Source of the DNA: Bacteroidia bacterium
GTDB lineage: Bacteria; Bacteroidota; Bacteroidia; Flavobacteriales; Flavobacteriaceae
Direction of reading: 5' to 3'
Assembly: GCA_030428705.1 (NCBI GenBank)
Contig: JAUIDI010000008.1
Span: 1 to 64,000, forward strand
Length of the DNA: 64,000 bases
A program made the translations under genes and the position numbers. This document shows, in pieces, positions 46,643 through 56,113 of the stretch (the stretch's first letter is position 1; each line of letters begins with the position of its first letter). The notes beneath the pieces are model-generated. The model made no database searches and was not told the origin of the DNA. It saw nothing but the letters and a program-made list of their open reading frames with translations.

Positions 46643-47617
46643 ATGAAAATTCGCATGACGATCTTACTAGTGATATTCATAGTGTATCTCTCTTCTTGCG
46701 ATAAATCGGACTCGACAGCCTCTTCCCAAGTTAAGACCCCTGGACAACAAGTAAGCGATATCGTCTTTTCAGAAACCTTGAATGCTATTGAAGACTGTGT
46801 CTCTGCCGGTGGAATGTCCAACGAAACCGGATATAAAATGTGGTGCTGGGGCGACACTGCAATACCTCTATACATGGATAAAACCGGAATCGATTTTAGC
46901 AATGGGGAACTAACCATTGATTCTGAATGTTACGAAAAACAGGTGACCAATTTTGGAAATCTACTAAAATTTCGAATCGACCCGACCGACCCTGTAGTAG
47001 AAAGCTGGTGCTCAAGAAATTATAATATGCGGGCTGAGATACGTACAAATCCATGGGGCGTTCGCCATGACAGTGGCACGGAAGAATGGTTTGGATGGCC
47101 TTACATTTTTGGTAAGACCTATATCCCTGACCAAAACAACGAATGGCTTTTCTTTCAAGTACATAATGGCATAGAAGGAGAATCACCACAAGTTGAAATA
47201 TTAATAATTAAAGATGGTCAGTTTGGCGGACACGATGCAGGTGAATTATATATCGTAAATGCAGCCAATGATGAATATCAACCTACAGGTATTATACCAA
47301 AGGCTGGTGATAGGTTAGACATAGTCGTTCATGTCGTATGGGGAGATTCGTCGAACGGATTATTGCAAGTGTGGATCAATGGTCAAAGCGTATACGATAA
47401 ACAGGTGGCTACGGTTTACGATGCCTATCCCTGGGGTGGAAATGCCAAATGGGGTATATACAAGTGGCCTTGGGCCGAGGAGAGCGGGGTCCAAAAGTCA
47501 TTGCAACAAGGTATTACGTACTTAGAAACATTTATGGGGCCTTTGCGTGCGATAACAAGAAAATTTGGAGATACCGACTATCTCAAGAACTCTTATCCCG
47601 AAGTTGTACCAAGATAA
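46643..47617 (+). CDS. Lipoprotein with polysaccharide lyase domain (PF14099-like), copy 1
   Basis: The 324-residue protein has a lipoprotein signal ending YLSSC (Cys19), a short linker and one beta-jelly-roll lyase domain. Family marks are RNYNMRAEIRTNPW, GTEEWFGWPYIF, a Q-x-H site (FFQVHNG), IKDGQFGGH, VWINGQSVYDKQ and GGNAKWGIYKWPW. PF14099 includes heparin lyase I and glucuronan lyase-type enzymes that cleave uronic-acid polymers by beta-elimination; the His and the late Tyr are likely catalytic. It lies right after the capsule locus and before a paralogue. The substrate may be the locus product, but that is inference. It is probably anchored in the outer membrane. Confidence 0.85.
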   Translation: MKIRMTILLVIFIVYLSSCDKSDSTASSQVKTPGQQVSDIVFSETLNAIEDCVSAGGMSNETGYKMWCWGDTAIPLYMDKTGIDFSNGELTIDSECYEKQVTNFGNLLKFRIDPTDPVVESWCSRNYNMRAEIRTNPWGVRHDSGTEEWFGWPYIFGKTYIPDQNNEWLFFQVHNGIEGESPQVEILIIKDGQFGGHDAGELYIVNAANDEYQPTGIIPKAGDRLDIVVHVVWGDSSNGLLQVWINGQSVYDKQVATVYDAYPWGGNAKWGIYKWPWAEESGVQKSLQQGITYLETFMGPLRAITRKFGDTDYLKNSYPEVVPR

Positions 47618-47938
47618 CACAGAACCTTTTTTGGCTTTTTCCTAATCCTATTTTAATCAAAAAGAATCCCTAGACTCCGATGGTTACTCGGTAAGGCAAA
47701 GCACTATTAACGTTTATATTTGAGGATAGTCGATTTCGAGATCATTATTTAACTTCCTGTGCATTTCATCGAATATTTTGTTAAAAAGCATCGTTCAATA
47801 AGCTAATAATTGGTTAGGTAACGTAGGTAAAAAGTGTATTACGTCGAAAAAAACCGTCATCTTGTCGGATTAGCAAATTAAAATAGCATATTTAAGGGTC
47901 GAAACGGCTCTGTCTCATTACTTTAACCTACATTTCCA
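47618..47938 (+). other. 321-base gap between the two lyase-like genes with a -7 element
   Basis: No gene is seen in this gap. TATATTTG at 47715-47722 is a full TAnnTTTG match and would give a leader of about 210 bases for the second lyase-like gene. No strong hairpin with a T tail was found after the first lyase-like gene, so readthrough remains possible. Confidence 0.45.
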
Positions 47939-49528
47939 ATGAAAATTAACACCCAATCCCCGCAAAAAGTGTTACTAGCTATTTTAATATTTATTTTCCA
48001 CTTTTCATGCTCCAAAGATTCAGATTTATTGAAGGAATTTGTCCTTGCGGATGCTCATGAAATAGGAAACGGTAGAAATGTTGTGGATGATACTTTCATA
48101 GTTTCACTTAATGGTAGTGGTAGTATTGTTCTAGATGTACTTAAGAACGACCATTATATTAAAAAGGATGGGGTTAAAATCAAAAAAACTACTTCGGCCA
48201 ATTATGGCGAAGTTATTATCAACAGCGACAATACCATAACATACGCACCAAATACCGCAGAAGTAGTTTCGACCCCACAGGAAGAGACACCTCAGCTTGC
48301 TCAGGAAGAGTCGACTGCGATCATGGAGGAAGAAACCACTCCTGATTTGAACGAAGAAACACCTCAAGTTGTTCAAGAGGAAACGATTCAAGAAAATCAA
48401 GAGAACACACCCCCAGTCACCCAAGAAGAAACGCCCCAATTAATTCAGGAAGAAACACCCCCTCAGTCCAATCAGGAAGAGATAATTTCGGAGGATCAGG
48501 AAGAAATATCCCCAGTCGTCCAAGAAGAAACACCCGAGGTCATTCAAGAAGAAGAGACGATCCAGGAAGTAGAGGAGGAAGCCGTGGATACCTTTACGTA
48601 CACCACAGAGGTAATTAATGAGGATCAAACAGTAACTACTGAAGAGGGTACGGTTACAGTGATTATTACTCCTGATGGAAATAGTAGCTCAAGTTGCGTT
48701 ACAAAGGGCGGACGAGCGGGAGATACCGGTTTAAAAACTTGGTGTTGGGAGGGTATAACACTGCCCGAATATTCCGGTAGCAAAGGGGTCTCTTTCAGTA
48801 ATGGTGATTTAGTTATTGACTCTGAATGCTATGAACGACAGATTACAAAAGATGGTAATCGATTGAAATTTAGTGTTAATCCAACTGCACCGGAAGTCGG
48901 TAGTTGGTGTTCTAGAAATTACAATATGAGGGCCGAAATACGTACTGCTCCATGGGATATTCGTCACCCGAAAGGTACTGAAGAGTGGTTCGGCTGGAGT
49001 TACACATTTGGCAATGATTATATTATCGATCAAAACAATCAATGGCTTTTTTGGCAGGTTCACCATGGGGTGGTAGGCGATTCACCACACACTGAGCTAA
49101 TGGTAATCAAAGATGGTCAGTTCGGCGGACATAGTGCAGGGGAGATTTATGTCGTGAACAATGCGGCGAGTGGATCTGCAGTGTATAATCCTACGGGTAT
49201 TATCCCGACGGCCGGGGAAAAATTGGATATAGTCGTACATGCCATATGGAATACCGGCTCGAGCGGTCTACTTCAAATCTGGATTAATGGACAGAGCGTT
49301 TACGATAAACAACAGGTCGCTACGATTTATTCATCAAGCCCGTGGGGCGGAAACGCCAAATGGGGTATATACAAATGGCCATGGGCCGATCAAAGTGGGG
49401 TTCAAGCTTCACAACAGCAAGGTATAACTCATCTTGAAACCTATATGGGTGCATTGCGAATTATAACCAGAACCCCGAGCGACTCGGATTACGGCAAAGA
49501 CTCGTATGCGGAAGTCGTGCCCAATTAA
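47939..49528 (+). CDS. Lipoprotein with Ig-like domain, acidic stalk and polysaccharide lyase domain, copy 2
   Basis: The 529 residues have a lipoprotein signal (IFHFSC, Cys about 25) and an Ig-like Big_9-type domain (VDDTFIVSLNG to TITYAPN, about 40-103). A Glu/Gln/Thr/Pro-rich stalk (about 113-215) and a C-terminal lyase domain (about 255-529) follow. The lyase part matches copy 1 block by block: RNYNMRAEIRTAPW, GTEEWFGW, FWQVHHG, IKDGQFGGH, WINGQSVYDKQ, GGNAKWGIYKWPWA. The stalk probably lifts the enzyme away from the outer membrane. It likely acts on the same or a similar uronic-acid polymer as copy 1, with a different reach. Convergent with the membrane glycosyltransferase downstream. 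Confidence 0.85.
   Translation: MKINTQSPQKVLLAILIFIFHFSCSKDSDLLKEFVLADAHEIGNGRNVVDDTFIVSLNGSGSIVLDVLKNDHYIKKDGVKIKKTTSANYGEVIINSDNTITYAPNTAEVVSTPQEETPQLAQEESTAIMEEETTPDLNEETPQVVQEETIQENQENTPPVTQEETPQLIQEETPPQSNQEEIISEDQEEISPVVQEETPEVIQEEETIQEVEEEAVDTFTYTTEVINEDQTVTTEEGTVTVIITPDGNSSSSCVTKGGRAGDTGLKTWCWEGITLPEYSGSKGVSFSNGDLVIDSECYERQITKDGNRLKFSVNPTAPEVGSWCSRNYNMRAEIRTAPWDIRHPKGTEEWFGWSYTFGNDYIIDQNNQWLFWQVHHGVVGDSPHTELMVIKDGQFGGHSAGEIYVVNNAASGSAVYNPTGIIPTAGEKLDIVVHAIWNTGSSGLLQIWINGQSVYDKQQVATIYSSSPWGGNAKWGIYKWPWADQSGVQASQQQGITHLETYMGALRIITRTPSDSDYGKDSYAEVVPN
48277..48587 (+). repeat. Low-complexity E/Q/T/P repeat encoding the stalk
   Basis: About 100 codons carry imperfect repeats built on QEETPQ, VQEE and NQEE units. 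Such stretches expand and shrink easily, so stalk length may vary between strains. The encoded chain is strongly acidic and should be extended. Confidence 0.8.
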
Positions 49529-49580
49529 AAAATTAAGTACCATTTATAAGCTGCCGTTAGAATAATCTAAGGGATTGAAG

Positions 49581-50852
49581 TTAGCGAAGAACCTCTGTTT
49601 TTGGCTTCATTTCAACAAATTTCCTACAGACAAAAACTACAAAAATAAAAAGCAGGGGAAGTATTGGTAATAAATGCCTCACCCTGCCGTCAAGTACGGT
49701 CAATCCGCCGATAAATAACAACATCATTAGCCCTATAACTCGAATTTCGAATGGCATGAGGAATGGTTTTCGGAGTGCAATAAAAAAAGCAAATAGTAAA
49801 AATACCACGACGAAAATATTCGGAATTATGTAGAAGTAAGTTGAAATTTTCTGAGGGGTGTACGAATATGGATAATTAAAAAAAAGACGTAGTCCACTGG
49901 CCAATGTGTTCTGGATATATTTTCTTGGATATCCTTTTATGTTTTCGATGGCCCGTTTTTTATAAAGACTATCGCGCTGTATGATGGAATGGGATTCTAG
50001 ACTTTGGATGAAAGCACCATGGTTATTGAATAAGGGCGTTGTATCGTAAAAATCCCCATTTTCTTTACCAAGAACCACATCTGCACTTATCCAATCACCA
50101 TATTCATTTGGAAAGGGAGAAGAGCGCCAATATAAGATTTCTCCACCACCCGTCCCCCAATAAAACATTTTACCTGTAATCGAATAAGTATAAAACAAAT
50201 AGGGCATACTTACTATGAAAGCGGTAACCAGTACAAATAAACTGGCACGGATTTTAGGGAGTTTTTTGAAAAAGAATACAATCAAATAAAACACAATAGT
50301 AGATAGTATCACGTAGCCGAATATTACTTTCGTCAATGTCAGTAAACCTAAGAACAAACCAGTAATTATAATGTTCAGCTTACTTTTTGGATTCTTGAAA
50401 TGAAGTTTTAAAAAGAAATAAAGGAATCCACAAGCTAAGAAAATTGCCAAGGACTCTGAGTATAAGTACACAGACCATTTAAGAAAAGGTGGGTAAATTC
50501 CAAAAATGTAGCTTAAAATAATCGATTGTTTTGGACCTAAAAAAAATAATAATGATTTGGAAAATAGCACTACCGCCATGAACAGAAAAATGGCATTTGC
50601 AAGTTTCATGACCAAATATGGTGCCTTTATCAAGACAAAAGCAGTTAAAACTAATGGGTACCCCGGTCCATTGCCCAATTCAGGATTCTCGGAATTTGTG
50701 TAAAAACCGTGGCTCAAATTGTTGGCATAGGTCATATGCCTTGTTTCATCGCCTATCAACGTGTTGGAAGATACGATAGTCACTATGGCTATGTAGAGAA
50801 CCAGCAAGGGTAAAAAAGAAAGTATGCTCTTAAAAAATGACTTTTCACCCAT
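49581..50852 (-). CDS. GT39/ArnT-like membrane glycosyltransferase
   Basis: The 423-residue protein has about 10-11 membrane helices. IGDETRHMTYANNL in the first outer loop carries the DE pair used by dolichyl-phosphate-mannose-type (PMT_2) transferases, and GPGYPLVLTAF follows before helix two. Such enzymes move a sugar from a polyprenyl-phosphate carrier to an acceptor on the periplasmic side. The neighbouring GT2 enzyme, 6 bases upstream, probably makes that polyprenyl-phosphate sugar. The acceptor is unknown. It is the last gene of the minus-strand cassette. Confidence 0.8.
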   Translation of the reverse strand: MGEKSFFKSILSFLPLLVLYIAIVTIVSSNTLIGDETRHMTYANNLSHGFYTNSENPELGNGPGYPLVLTAFVLIKAPYLVMKLANAIFLFMAVVLFSKSLLFFLGPKQSIILSYIFGIYPPFLKWSVYLYSESLAIFLACGFLYFFLKLHFKNPKSKLNIIITGLFLGLLTLTKVIFGYVILSTIVFYLIVFFFKKLPKIRASLFVLVTAFIVSMPYLFYTYSITGKMFYWGTGGGEILYWRSSPFPNEYGDWISADVVLGKENGDFYDTTPLFNNHGAFIQSLESHSIIQRDSLYKKRAIENIKGYPRKYIQNTLASGLRLFFNYPYSYTPQKISTYFYIIPNIFVVVFLLFAFFIALRKPFLMPFEIRVIGLMMLLFIGGLTVLDGRVRHLLPILPLLFIFVVFVCRKFVEMKPKTEVLR

Positions 50853-50858
50853 TATGAC

Positions 50859-51947
50859 CTACTTTTTTTTGGTTGCCTTGAGAATGTTGGAGTTCAAATG
50901 GAAAAGCTCGTCAAAATACCTTTTCTTTTGTAATGAAATAAACCCTAGACCCAAGAACTGAATGGCGGCGACAAAAGTAAAGCCACCTATTAAGAAAGCG
51001 TGCGGCCGTTTGTTATATACAGCGGCAACGGCTTCTGAAAACCTATCGTCAAAAAATTCACCGGACACCTGTAGCTCGGGGTAAATCGCATATACATGAT
51101 AAAATATCCAAACGATCATATATAATGACGCGACCAATAATAGCAATCCGACCATCATGAAAAACCCATAGGGCCTGAAAATAAAGCTCGACATCAAACC
51201 ATTAAGAATTCCTTTGAAGATACTGACACTCGATGTTCTATTTTCTCCATATTTCAATTGAAAGGTCCAATCTAAATTAGCGGGAACCTCAATAATACGC
51301 CCTCTCATGATCCGTGCCTTTTGAAGTATTTCAGGGTTGATGGAGTAAGTACTGGTCTTTAGGTTTAACGTGTCCAAGAATTCCTTTTTATAGGCCCGGG
51401 CCATACCGGTGAAGCTATGTACGTTTATTCCCGAAGTAAGGCGCATGAACTTATTGAGAACTTTGCTCAAAAGCAATCTGTGAAAAGGTATATTCGTCGT
51501 CTTGCCGCCTTTCATATAGGGCGAGGCAATTACGATATCGGCATCTTGGTTGATTGCTGCCTCCATAAGGTTTTCTACATTTTCAGGACCAAAACTCAAG
51601 TCAATGTCAAGTACGACGATGTACTCGCCCTTCGCAATTTTAAAACCGTTTCGTAACGCACCCCCTAGATTTTGGTTGACTTTGTTGTGGTGAACCGAAA
51701 TATTGGGAAGCGTTCTTGCGAGTTCCTCGGCCAATCCCCCCGTATTATCTTTGCTGCCATCGTTCACGATGAGAATATCCCAGTCATATTTTTCGTTTAA
51801 AGACTCCATATGGTCGCAGAGAATGTTCAAGCTGTCCGAAATGATCGCGGCTTCATTGTAGGCGGGCAAAAGAATCGTTACCGAAGGTTTTTTTTCGGTT
51901 CTTCCCGACCTGCCTAGCTTTTCCGTTGATTTATAAATTGTCTCCAT
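50859..51947 (-). CDS. Family 2 glycosyltransferase, polyprenyl-phosphate sugar synthase-like
   Basis: The 362 residues have the GT2 fold: ILLPAYNEAAIISDSL, DILIVNDGSKDNTGG, QNLGGALRNGF and VVLDIDLSFGPENV with the DxD metal site. Two C-terminal membrane helices (about 255-280 and 320-342) resemble DPM1/GtrB-type enzymes that load a sugar onto undecaprenyl phosphate. Paired with the GT39-like enzyme encoded 6 bases downstream, it should supply its lipid-linked donor. It starts at an ATG 25 bases after the deacetylase stop. Confidence 0.87.
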   Translation of the reverse strand: METIYKSTEKLGRSGRTEKKPSVTILLPAYNEAAIISDSLNILCDHMESLNEKYDWDILIVNDGSKDNTGGLAEELARTLPNISVHHNKVNQNLGGALRNGFKIAKGEYIVVLDIDLSFGPENVENLMEAAINQDADIVIASPYMKGGKTTNIPFHRLLLSKVLNKFMRLTSGINVHSFTGMARAYKKEFLDTLNLKTSTYSINPEILQKARIMRGRIIEVPANLDWTFQLKYGENRTSSVSIFKGILNGLMSSFIFRPYGFFMMVGLLLLVASLYMIVWIFYHVYAIYPELQVSGEFFDDRFSEAVAAVYNKRPHAFLIGGFTFVAAIQFLGLGFISLQKKRYFDELFHLNSNILKATKKK

Positions 51948-51972
51948 AATTTTCTTCTTACAACACTAGCTA

Positions 51973-52947
51973 TCAAAGTGTTATTTCCCTGTTTATACTG
52001 ATTTCTTTGTTATTCTTCGTCAGAACTTCATTTACATAATCATCCATGGACAGCAATGTAAAATGTCTGGAAAAGATTCTAATTACCTTTTTGAAAAACG
52101 CTGATTTCTTTTGACCGGAAATTTGCATGCCCGGAAAGAATTCCATTCCCGAAACCATGTCGTTCCCGAGAAGGTCCGTGGGATGAATCAAGAAATGGGG
52201 AGAGGTTCGGGTAAGTTTGCAAAGGTAAATGGCACATTTGAGGTAAAAGAAGGCCAAATGTTTCGAGACTGTACTGAGGTAGACCAGGTATGTCATATGG
52301 ATGGGAACCCTGAACAAGGGCATCGTTGTTACCGGAACTTCGATAAGCCTACGGTCGTTTTTCAACTTCCAGAAATAGGGCTTTAATTTCATGAATCCAT
52401 CGGATAGTTTCCCAAAAAGTTCTTTTCTTTCTTTTTTCTGTTCTTTGGTCAACTTTGAAGTTTTGAAATAATACATTCTGGCCAGTGGTCCGATTATGGT
52501 CGGGAATGTAGACGAATCGTAAGTGTATCCTTTTTCCTCCAATACTTCGAACAGATTTTCACTCCAAGTAAAGCCAGGTCCGCGAAACCCTCTGCAATCA
52601 CGACCGGTCGCTGTTTTTATGGCGGTATGCGCTTTTTCGATTTCGGCCTCCAACTCTTCTTTTGTATACAGATGGAGAAAGGTCTCATGTCTGAACGAAT
52701 GATTGCCTATCTCATGGCCCGCGCCCGTTATCATTTTTAGATACTTATGATTCTGTTCGAATTCGGCATCTTGACCGATAATGAAAAATGTAAGTTTCAG
52801 GTCCAGTTCTTTCAATAGTTCCAAAACATAAGGAACAAAGATGTCGAGATAAGATGGAAATTCATTCCAATTATCAGAACCGTTGTTCTTCATGTAAGAC
52901 CATTTGTTATCTAGGTCTAGAGAAAGACTGGCTGCCCTTTTACCCAT
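51973..52947 (-). CDS. Polysaccharide deacetylase (NodB-homology, CE4-like)
   Basis: The 324-residue enzyme has the NodB fold: SLSLDLDNKW near residue 10 (first Asp pair), then AGHEIGNHSFRHE with the H-x4-H metal site. GRDCRGFRGPGFTW supplies the substrate-binding arginine, and the late LIHPTDLLGND region carries His. It should remove acetyl (or other N-acyl) groups from an amino sugar, either on a lipid-linked precursor or a polymer. No signal peptide is visible, pointing to a cytoplasmic lipid-linked substrate. It lies 4 bases after the FAD oxidoreductase, in the same operon. Confidence 0.87.
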   Translation of the reverse strand: MGKRAASLSLDLDNKWSYMKNNGSDNWNEFPSYLDIFVPYVLELLKELDLKLTFFIIGQDAEFEQNHKYLKMITGAGHEIGNHSFRHETFLHLYTKEELEAEIEKAHTAIKTATGRDCRGFRGPGFTWSENLFEVLEEKGYTYDSSTFPTIIGPLARMYYFKTSKLTKEQKKERKELFGKLSDGFMKLKPYFWKLKNDRRLIEVPVTTMPLFRVPIHMTYLVYLSTVSKHLAFFYLKCAIYLCKLTRTSPHFLIHPTDLLGNDMVSGMEFFPGMQISGQKKSAFFKKVIRIFSRHFTLLSMDDYVNEVLTKNNKEISINREITL

Positions 52948-52951
52948 AAAC

Positions 52952-54439
52952 TTAGATGGTTTTGGTTTTCAATTCTTCAGCGATTTGTTCCATAAAACTT
53001 TCTACATGCTGTACCACGCGATTGTTATTGACAGAATCATTCACAAATTGTGAGGTGTTCAGTATAAAGAAGTCGGGGTGTTTGGTTTTGATTTTTGGTA
53101 TTATGCTAGAGTAATTCAAAACTTGTAACGGTTGTACTTTAAACGCCCTATTGATGTGGGTAGATACCAAGTCTTCATCTTCAAGCCCTGGGTACAGATT
53201 TCGAACTCCGGACATGAATATTTCTTCTATTGCTTCGTCGGACATACCCCAGTAATCATGGTTCGAAGGAATATATTTAGGAAAAAAAGTAATATAATTT
53301 CCGGTTGTCTCTTCTGAACTCACCAAAGAACTAATGCCGATTACCCCTGTAAATGGCGTATTTACATCACCCATATTCAATACGTAAAAAGGAGTCAACG
53401 GTTTTTTTGTCACCAATGCCAAACAAACTACGCCGAGATATTCTACGGACTTGTCAGTTTTTTTGATTTCAAAAAGATCTGGCGAGGTGACTTTTTCGAG
53501 TACATTTATCGGTGCCGTAAATATTACTTTATCGAAATACTCTACCTTGTCGCCGTACCTTACCTCTAGGCCACCATCTGATAGTGGCATGATACTTTTG
53601 ACCGAAGTATTCAATAGTACATTCGAACCTTTTTCGGTAAGTCGGTCACTTAAACGGTCAAAAACGGTTTTATAACCTCCCGAAACATATCCCATATAGT
53701 CTTTTTCTACAGGATGCTCCCTAGCTTTAAAGAGCCTTCGGATATAGGTCCATATAAAAACTGCCGATACCCTTTTGTAGTTTTCCCCGAGTTTGGCCAA
53801 TAATAACGGTTCCCAAAATTTGATAAAATTCTTTTTGCCCCCCATTTTTATCAACCAATCTTTGACGGTGATCGTTTCCAACTTTTTCCAATTGTTGATT
53901 CTGCCGCCATAAAAAATGGTGAATACAAGTCTTACCTTGTCCCAAATGTTTATTAATGGGAAAAGCAAAAATTCTTTGGCGCCGTTTAGGGAATAGAACG
54001 ATTTATTAACATAGTAGCCGGTAAATGAGCGGCTCCATCTCAAATGTTCCTCGAGGCCGATATCTTTTATCAGGTTTATCAAACTGCCATCGGTCGGTAC
54101 GATTACATGATAAAACTTGTCCCACGTAAAACTGCCATAATCGTGATGAGTGGATAGTCCCCCTAACTGTGAATCGCTTTCGAATACCTTTACCGAAGTA
54201 TTCAACTCTGAAATTCTATAGGCAAGAGCCATTCCCATCAATCCTCCACCGATAATGCCCACTTTGGTTTTTCCAGCCTGCCCTGAAGAATTTGCCTGTA
54301 GTTCTTCTATTGTAATATCCTGCCCGTTTTGTGTATTCGTGTTTGTCTGAATATCTGGATACTTGTCGTAATTGGTGGAATCTGTAACCTGTTTCATTTT
54401 ATTTTGGCGGCTTAGATTTACGTTGCATTCGGTAGCCAT
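52952..54439 (-). CDS. NAD(P)/FAD-dependent oxidoreductase of the cassette
   Basis: The 495 residues hold a dinucleotide-binding fold with VGIIGGGLMGMALAYRI (about 60-76) and VFESDSQLGGLSTHH. The family (protoporphyrinogen oxidase or amine-oxidase-like) also covers UDP-galactopyranose-mutase-like enzymes, and the position beside a GT2, a deacetylase and WecB suggests action on a lipid-linked or nucleotide sugar. The exact reaction is unknown. The first 55 residues are polar, poor in fold and unusual; an ATG at residue 15 (54397) is an alternative start. It is the first gene of the four-gene minus-strand operon. Confidence 0.72.
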   Translation of the reverse strand: MATECNVNLSRQNKMKQVTDSTNYDKYPDIQTNTNTQNGQDITIEELQANSSGQAGKTKVGIIGGGLMGMALAYRISELNTSVKVFESDSQLGGLSTHHDYGSFTWDKFYHVIVPTDGSLINLIKDIGLEEHLRWSRSFTGYYVNKSFYSLNGAKEFLLFPLINIWDKVRLVFTIFYGGRINNWKKLETITVKDWLIKMGGKKNFIKFWEPLLLAKLGENYKRVSAVFIWTYIRRLFKAREHPVEKDYMGYVSGGYKTVFDRLSDRLTEKGSNVLLNTSVKSIMPLSDGGLEVRYGDKVEYFDKVIFTAPINVLEKVTSPDLFEIKKTDKSVEYLGVVCLALVTKKPLTPFYVLNMGDVNTPFTGVIGISSLVSSEETTGNYITFFPKYIPSNHDYWGMSDEAIEEIFMSGVRNLYPGLEDEDLVSTHINRAFKVQPLQVLNYSSIIPKIKTKHPDFFILNTSQFVNDSVNNNRVVQHVESFMEQIAEELKTKTI

Positions 54440-54693
54440 TGATATAAACTTTGGGTCACCGTTTATCCAAATTGTAATTTATTTAAAAAAAGGGTGTCAA
54501 TAAGTAATCTTTTGGTAATCTCATTTCCTATTTTGCAAATGCTACCGACTGTAATCCGAACCGAAGTTAGAACTGTTACGGGGATCCATTGAAAATAATA
54601 GATTAAAGGCTTAAATATCATTTATAATGCTTTGAAATATAACAAATCATATTTTTTCCGCCCTTTTACCCAAATCTGAATGATATCTTAAAT

Positions 54694-55821
54694 CTATGGG
54701 AGTGCCATATTTTCCATGAATCCAACTATTCGATTGCACGCGTTTCCATCACCATAGGGGTTGTGAAGCTTGCTCATTTTTTTGTAAAGTTCATCATTGT
54801 TAAGTAAACGTAAGGTTTGATCTACGATTTTCTTTTTATCGGTTCCTACTAGAATTACGGTGCCTGCATCAACAGCTTCAGGTCGTTCCGTCGTATCGCG
54901 CATGACGAGAACCGGCTTGCCTAGACTGGGCGCCTCCTCCTGAACGCCACCGCTATCCGTAATTACTATCTCCGTCTTGTTCATTAACCATACAAAAGCA
55001 GGGTAGGCGAGCGGCCCTATTAGTTTTATGCTTTTTGCATTGCCCAAAATTTCATAAACGGGTTTTTGTACTTTAGGATTTAAGTGGACGGGATAGATAA
55101 TCTGTACATTCTCTTCGGCATCCCCAATTTCTTTTAAGGCTTCACAAATTCTAATAAATCCTTCCCCATGATTTTCACGCCTATGACCAGTAACCAAAAT
55201 AATACGTTTGGTAAAATCAATCTCATTTTTAAGAGCTTCAATTTCTTCATCGTTCATTTTATCGACCTTTTCTACGCTTTGGACCAAGGCATCAATTACC
55301 GTGTTACCTGAAATCAGGATATTCGAATCAGGGATACCCTCTCGTATAAGATTATTGAACGAGTTTTGGGTGGGTGCAAAATGATAGTCGGCAATATGAC
55401 CTGCTATTGTTCTATTGATTTCTTCTGGAAAGGGCGCTTTTTTATTGAATGTTCTAAGGCCGGCTTCGACATGACAAACCTTGGCTCCAGAATAAAAAGA
55501 AGCTATGCTGGCACTCATAGTAGTAGTAGTATCCCCATGGACATAGACGTAATCAGGTCTAAAATTCTCCAATATTGGTTTTAGACCGGTAATTATGTCA
55601 GCGGTAAGATTATATAGATTTTGCCCTTTTTTCATCAAGTTCATATCGTAATCGGGCTTGATATCGAAGAACTTAAGGACTTGGTCCAACATCTCACGAT
55701 GTTGCCCGGTAACGCACACCTTTGTTATGAAATTTTCGTTCGAGGAAAACGCTTTTACCAAAGGTGCCATTTTAATGGCCTCAGGTCTTGTACCAAATAC
55801 TATTAAGTTCTTTTTTGCCAT
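54694..55821 (-). CDS. wecB: UDP-N-acetylglucosamine 2-epimerase, non-hydrolysing
   Basis: The 375-residue enzyme interconverts UDP-GlcNAc and UDP-ManNAc in the cytoplasm. It shows FGTRPEAIKMAPLVKA, GQHREMLDQVL, VHGDTTTTMSAS, CHVEAGLRTF, TGHRRENHGEGF and TDSGGVQEEAPSLGKPVLVM, the standard active-site blocks of the WecB family. The length is normal. It supplies ManNAc-type donors for surface glycans; no adjacent WecC dehydrogenase is seen. A gap of 254 bases separates it from the FAD oxidoreductase cassette downstream, which may have its own promoter. Confidence 0.93.
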   Translation of the reverse strand: MAKKNLIVFGTRPEAIKMAPLVKAFSSNENFITKVCVTGQHREMLDQVLKFFDIKPDYDMNLMKKGQNLYNLTADIITGLKPILENFRPDYVYVHGDTTTTMSASIASFYSGAKVCHVEAGLRTFNKKAPFPEEINRTIAGHIADYHFAPTQNSFNNLIREGIPDSNILISGNTVIDALVQSVEKVDKMNDEEIEALKNEIDFTKRIILVTGHRRENHGEGFIRICEALKEIGDAEENVQIIYPVHLNPKVQKPVYEILGNAKSIKLIGPLAYPAFVWLMNKTEIVITDSGGVQEEAPSLGKPVLVMRDTTERPEAVDAGTVILVGTDKKKIVDQTLRLLNNDELYKKMSKLHNPYGDGNACNRIVGFMENMALP

Positions 55822-56113
55822 AATATATCACTAGTTATAAAGATGGTCGTGTAAAATGTCATATGGAATCTCTTAAAAATCCCTGTGGTTAGATACCTTG
55901 TGAAAAGCTGCTCAGAGTATTTTAATTACTGAAATTAATGATGACGTCTTGGACTTCACGACCGAAATATACTTAAATCGCCAAATCGATATTTGAAACC
56001 TCCTCAAATGGCTTAAGTAATCGATAAATAGATAGAATTGAGCAGCGAGAATAATTCTCGCCCTGATTATTTTGAAAAGTTAACATGAGAAACTCAAACG
56101 GACTAATAATCTA

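Noticed and set aside
56045-56061. Palindrome GCGAGAAT-A-ATTCTCGC downstream of mnmE
   Set aside because: It can form a short hairpin but lacks a T run on the relevant strand, so a terminator is not supported; it could be a protein site but nothing else points there.
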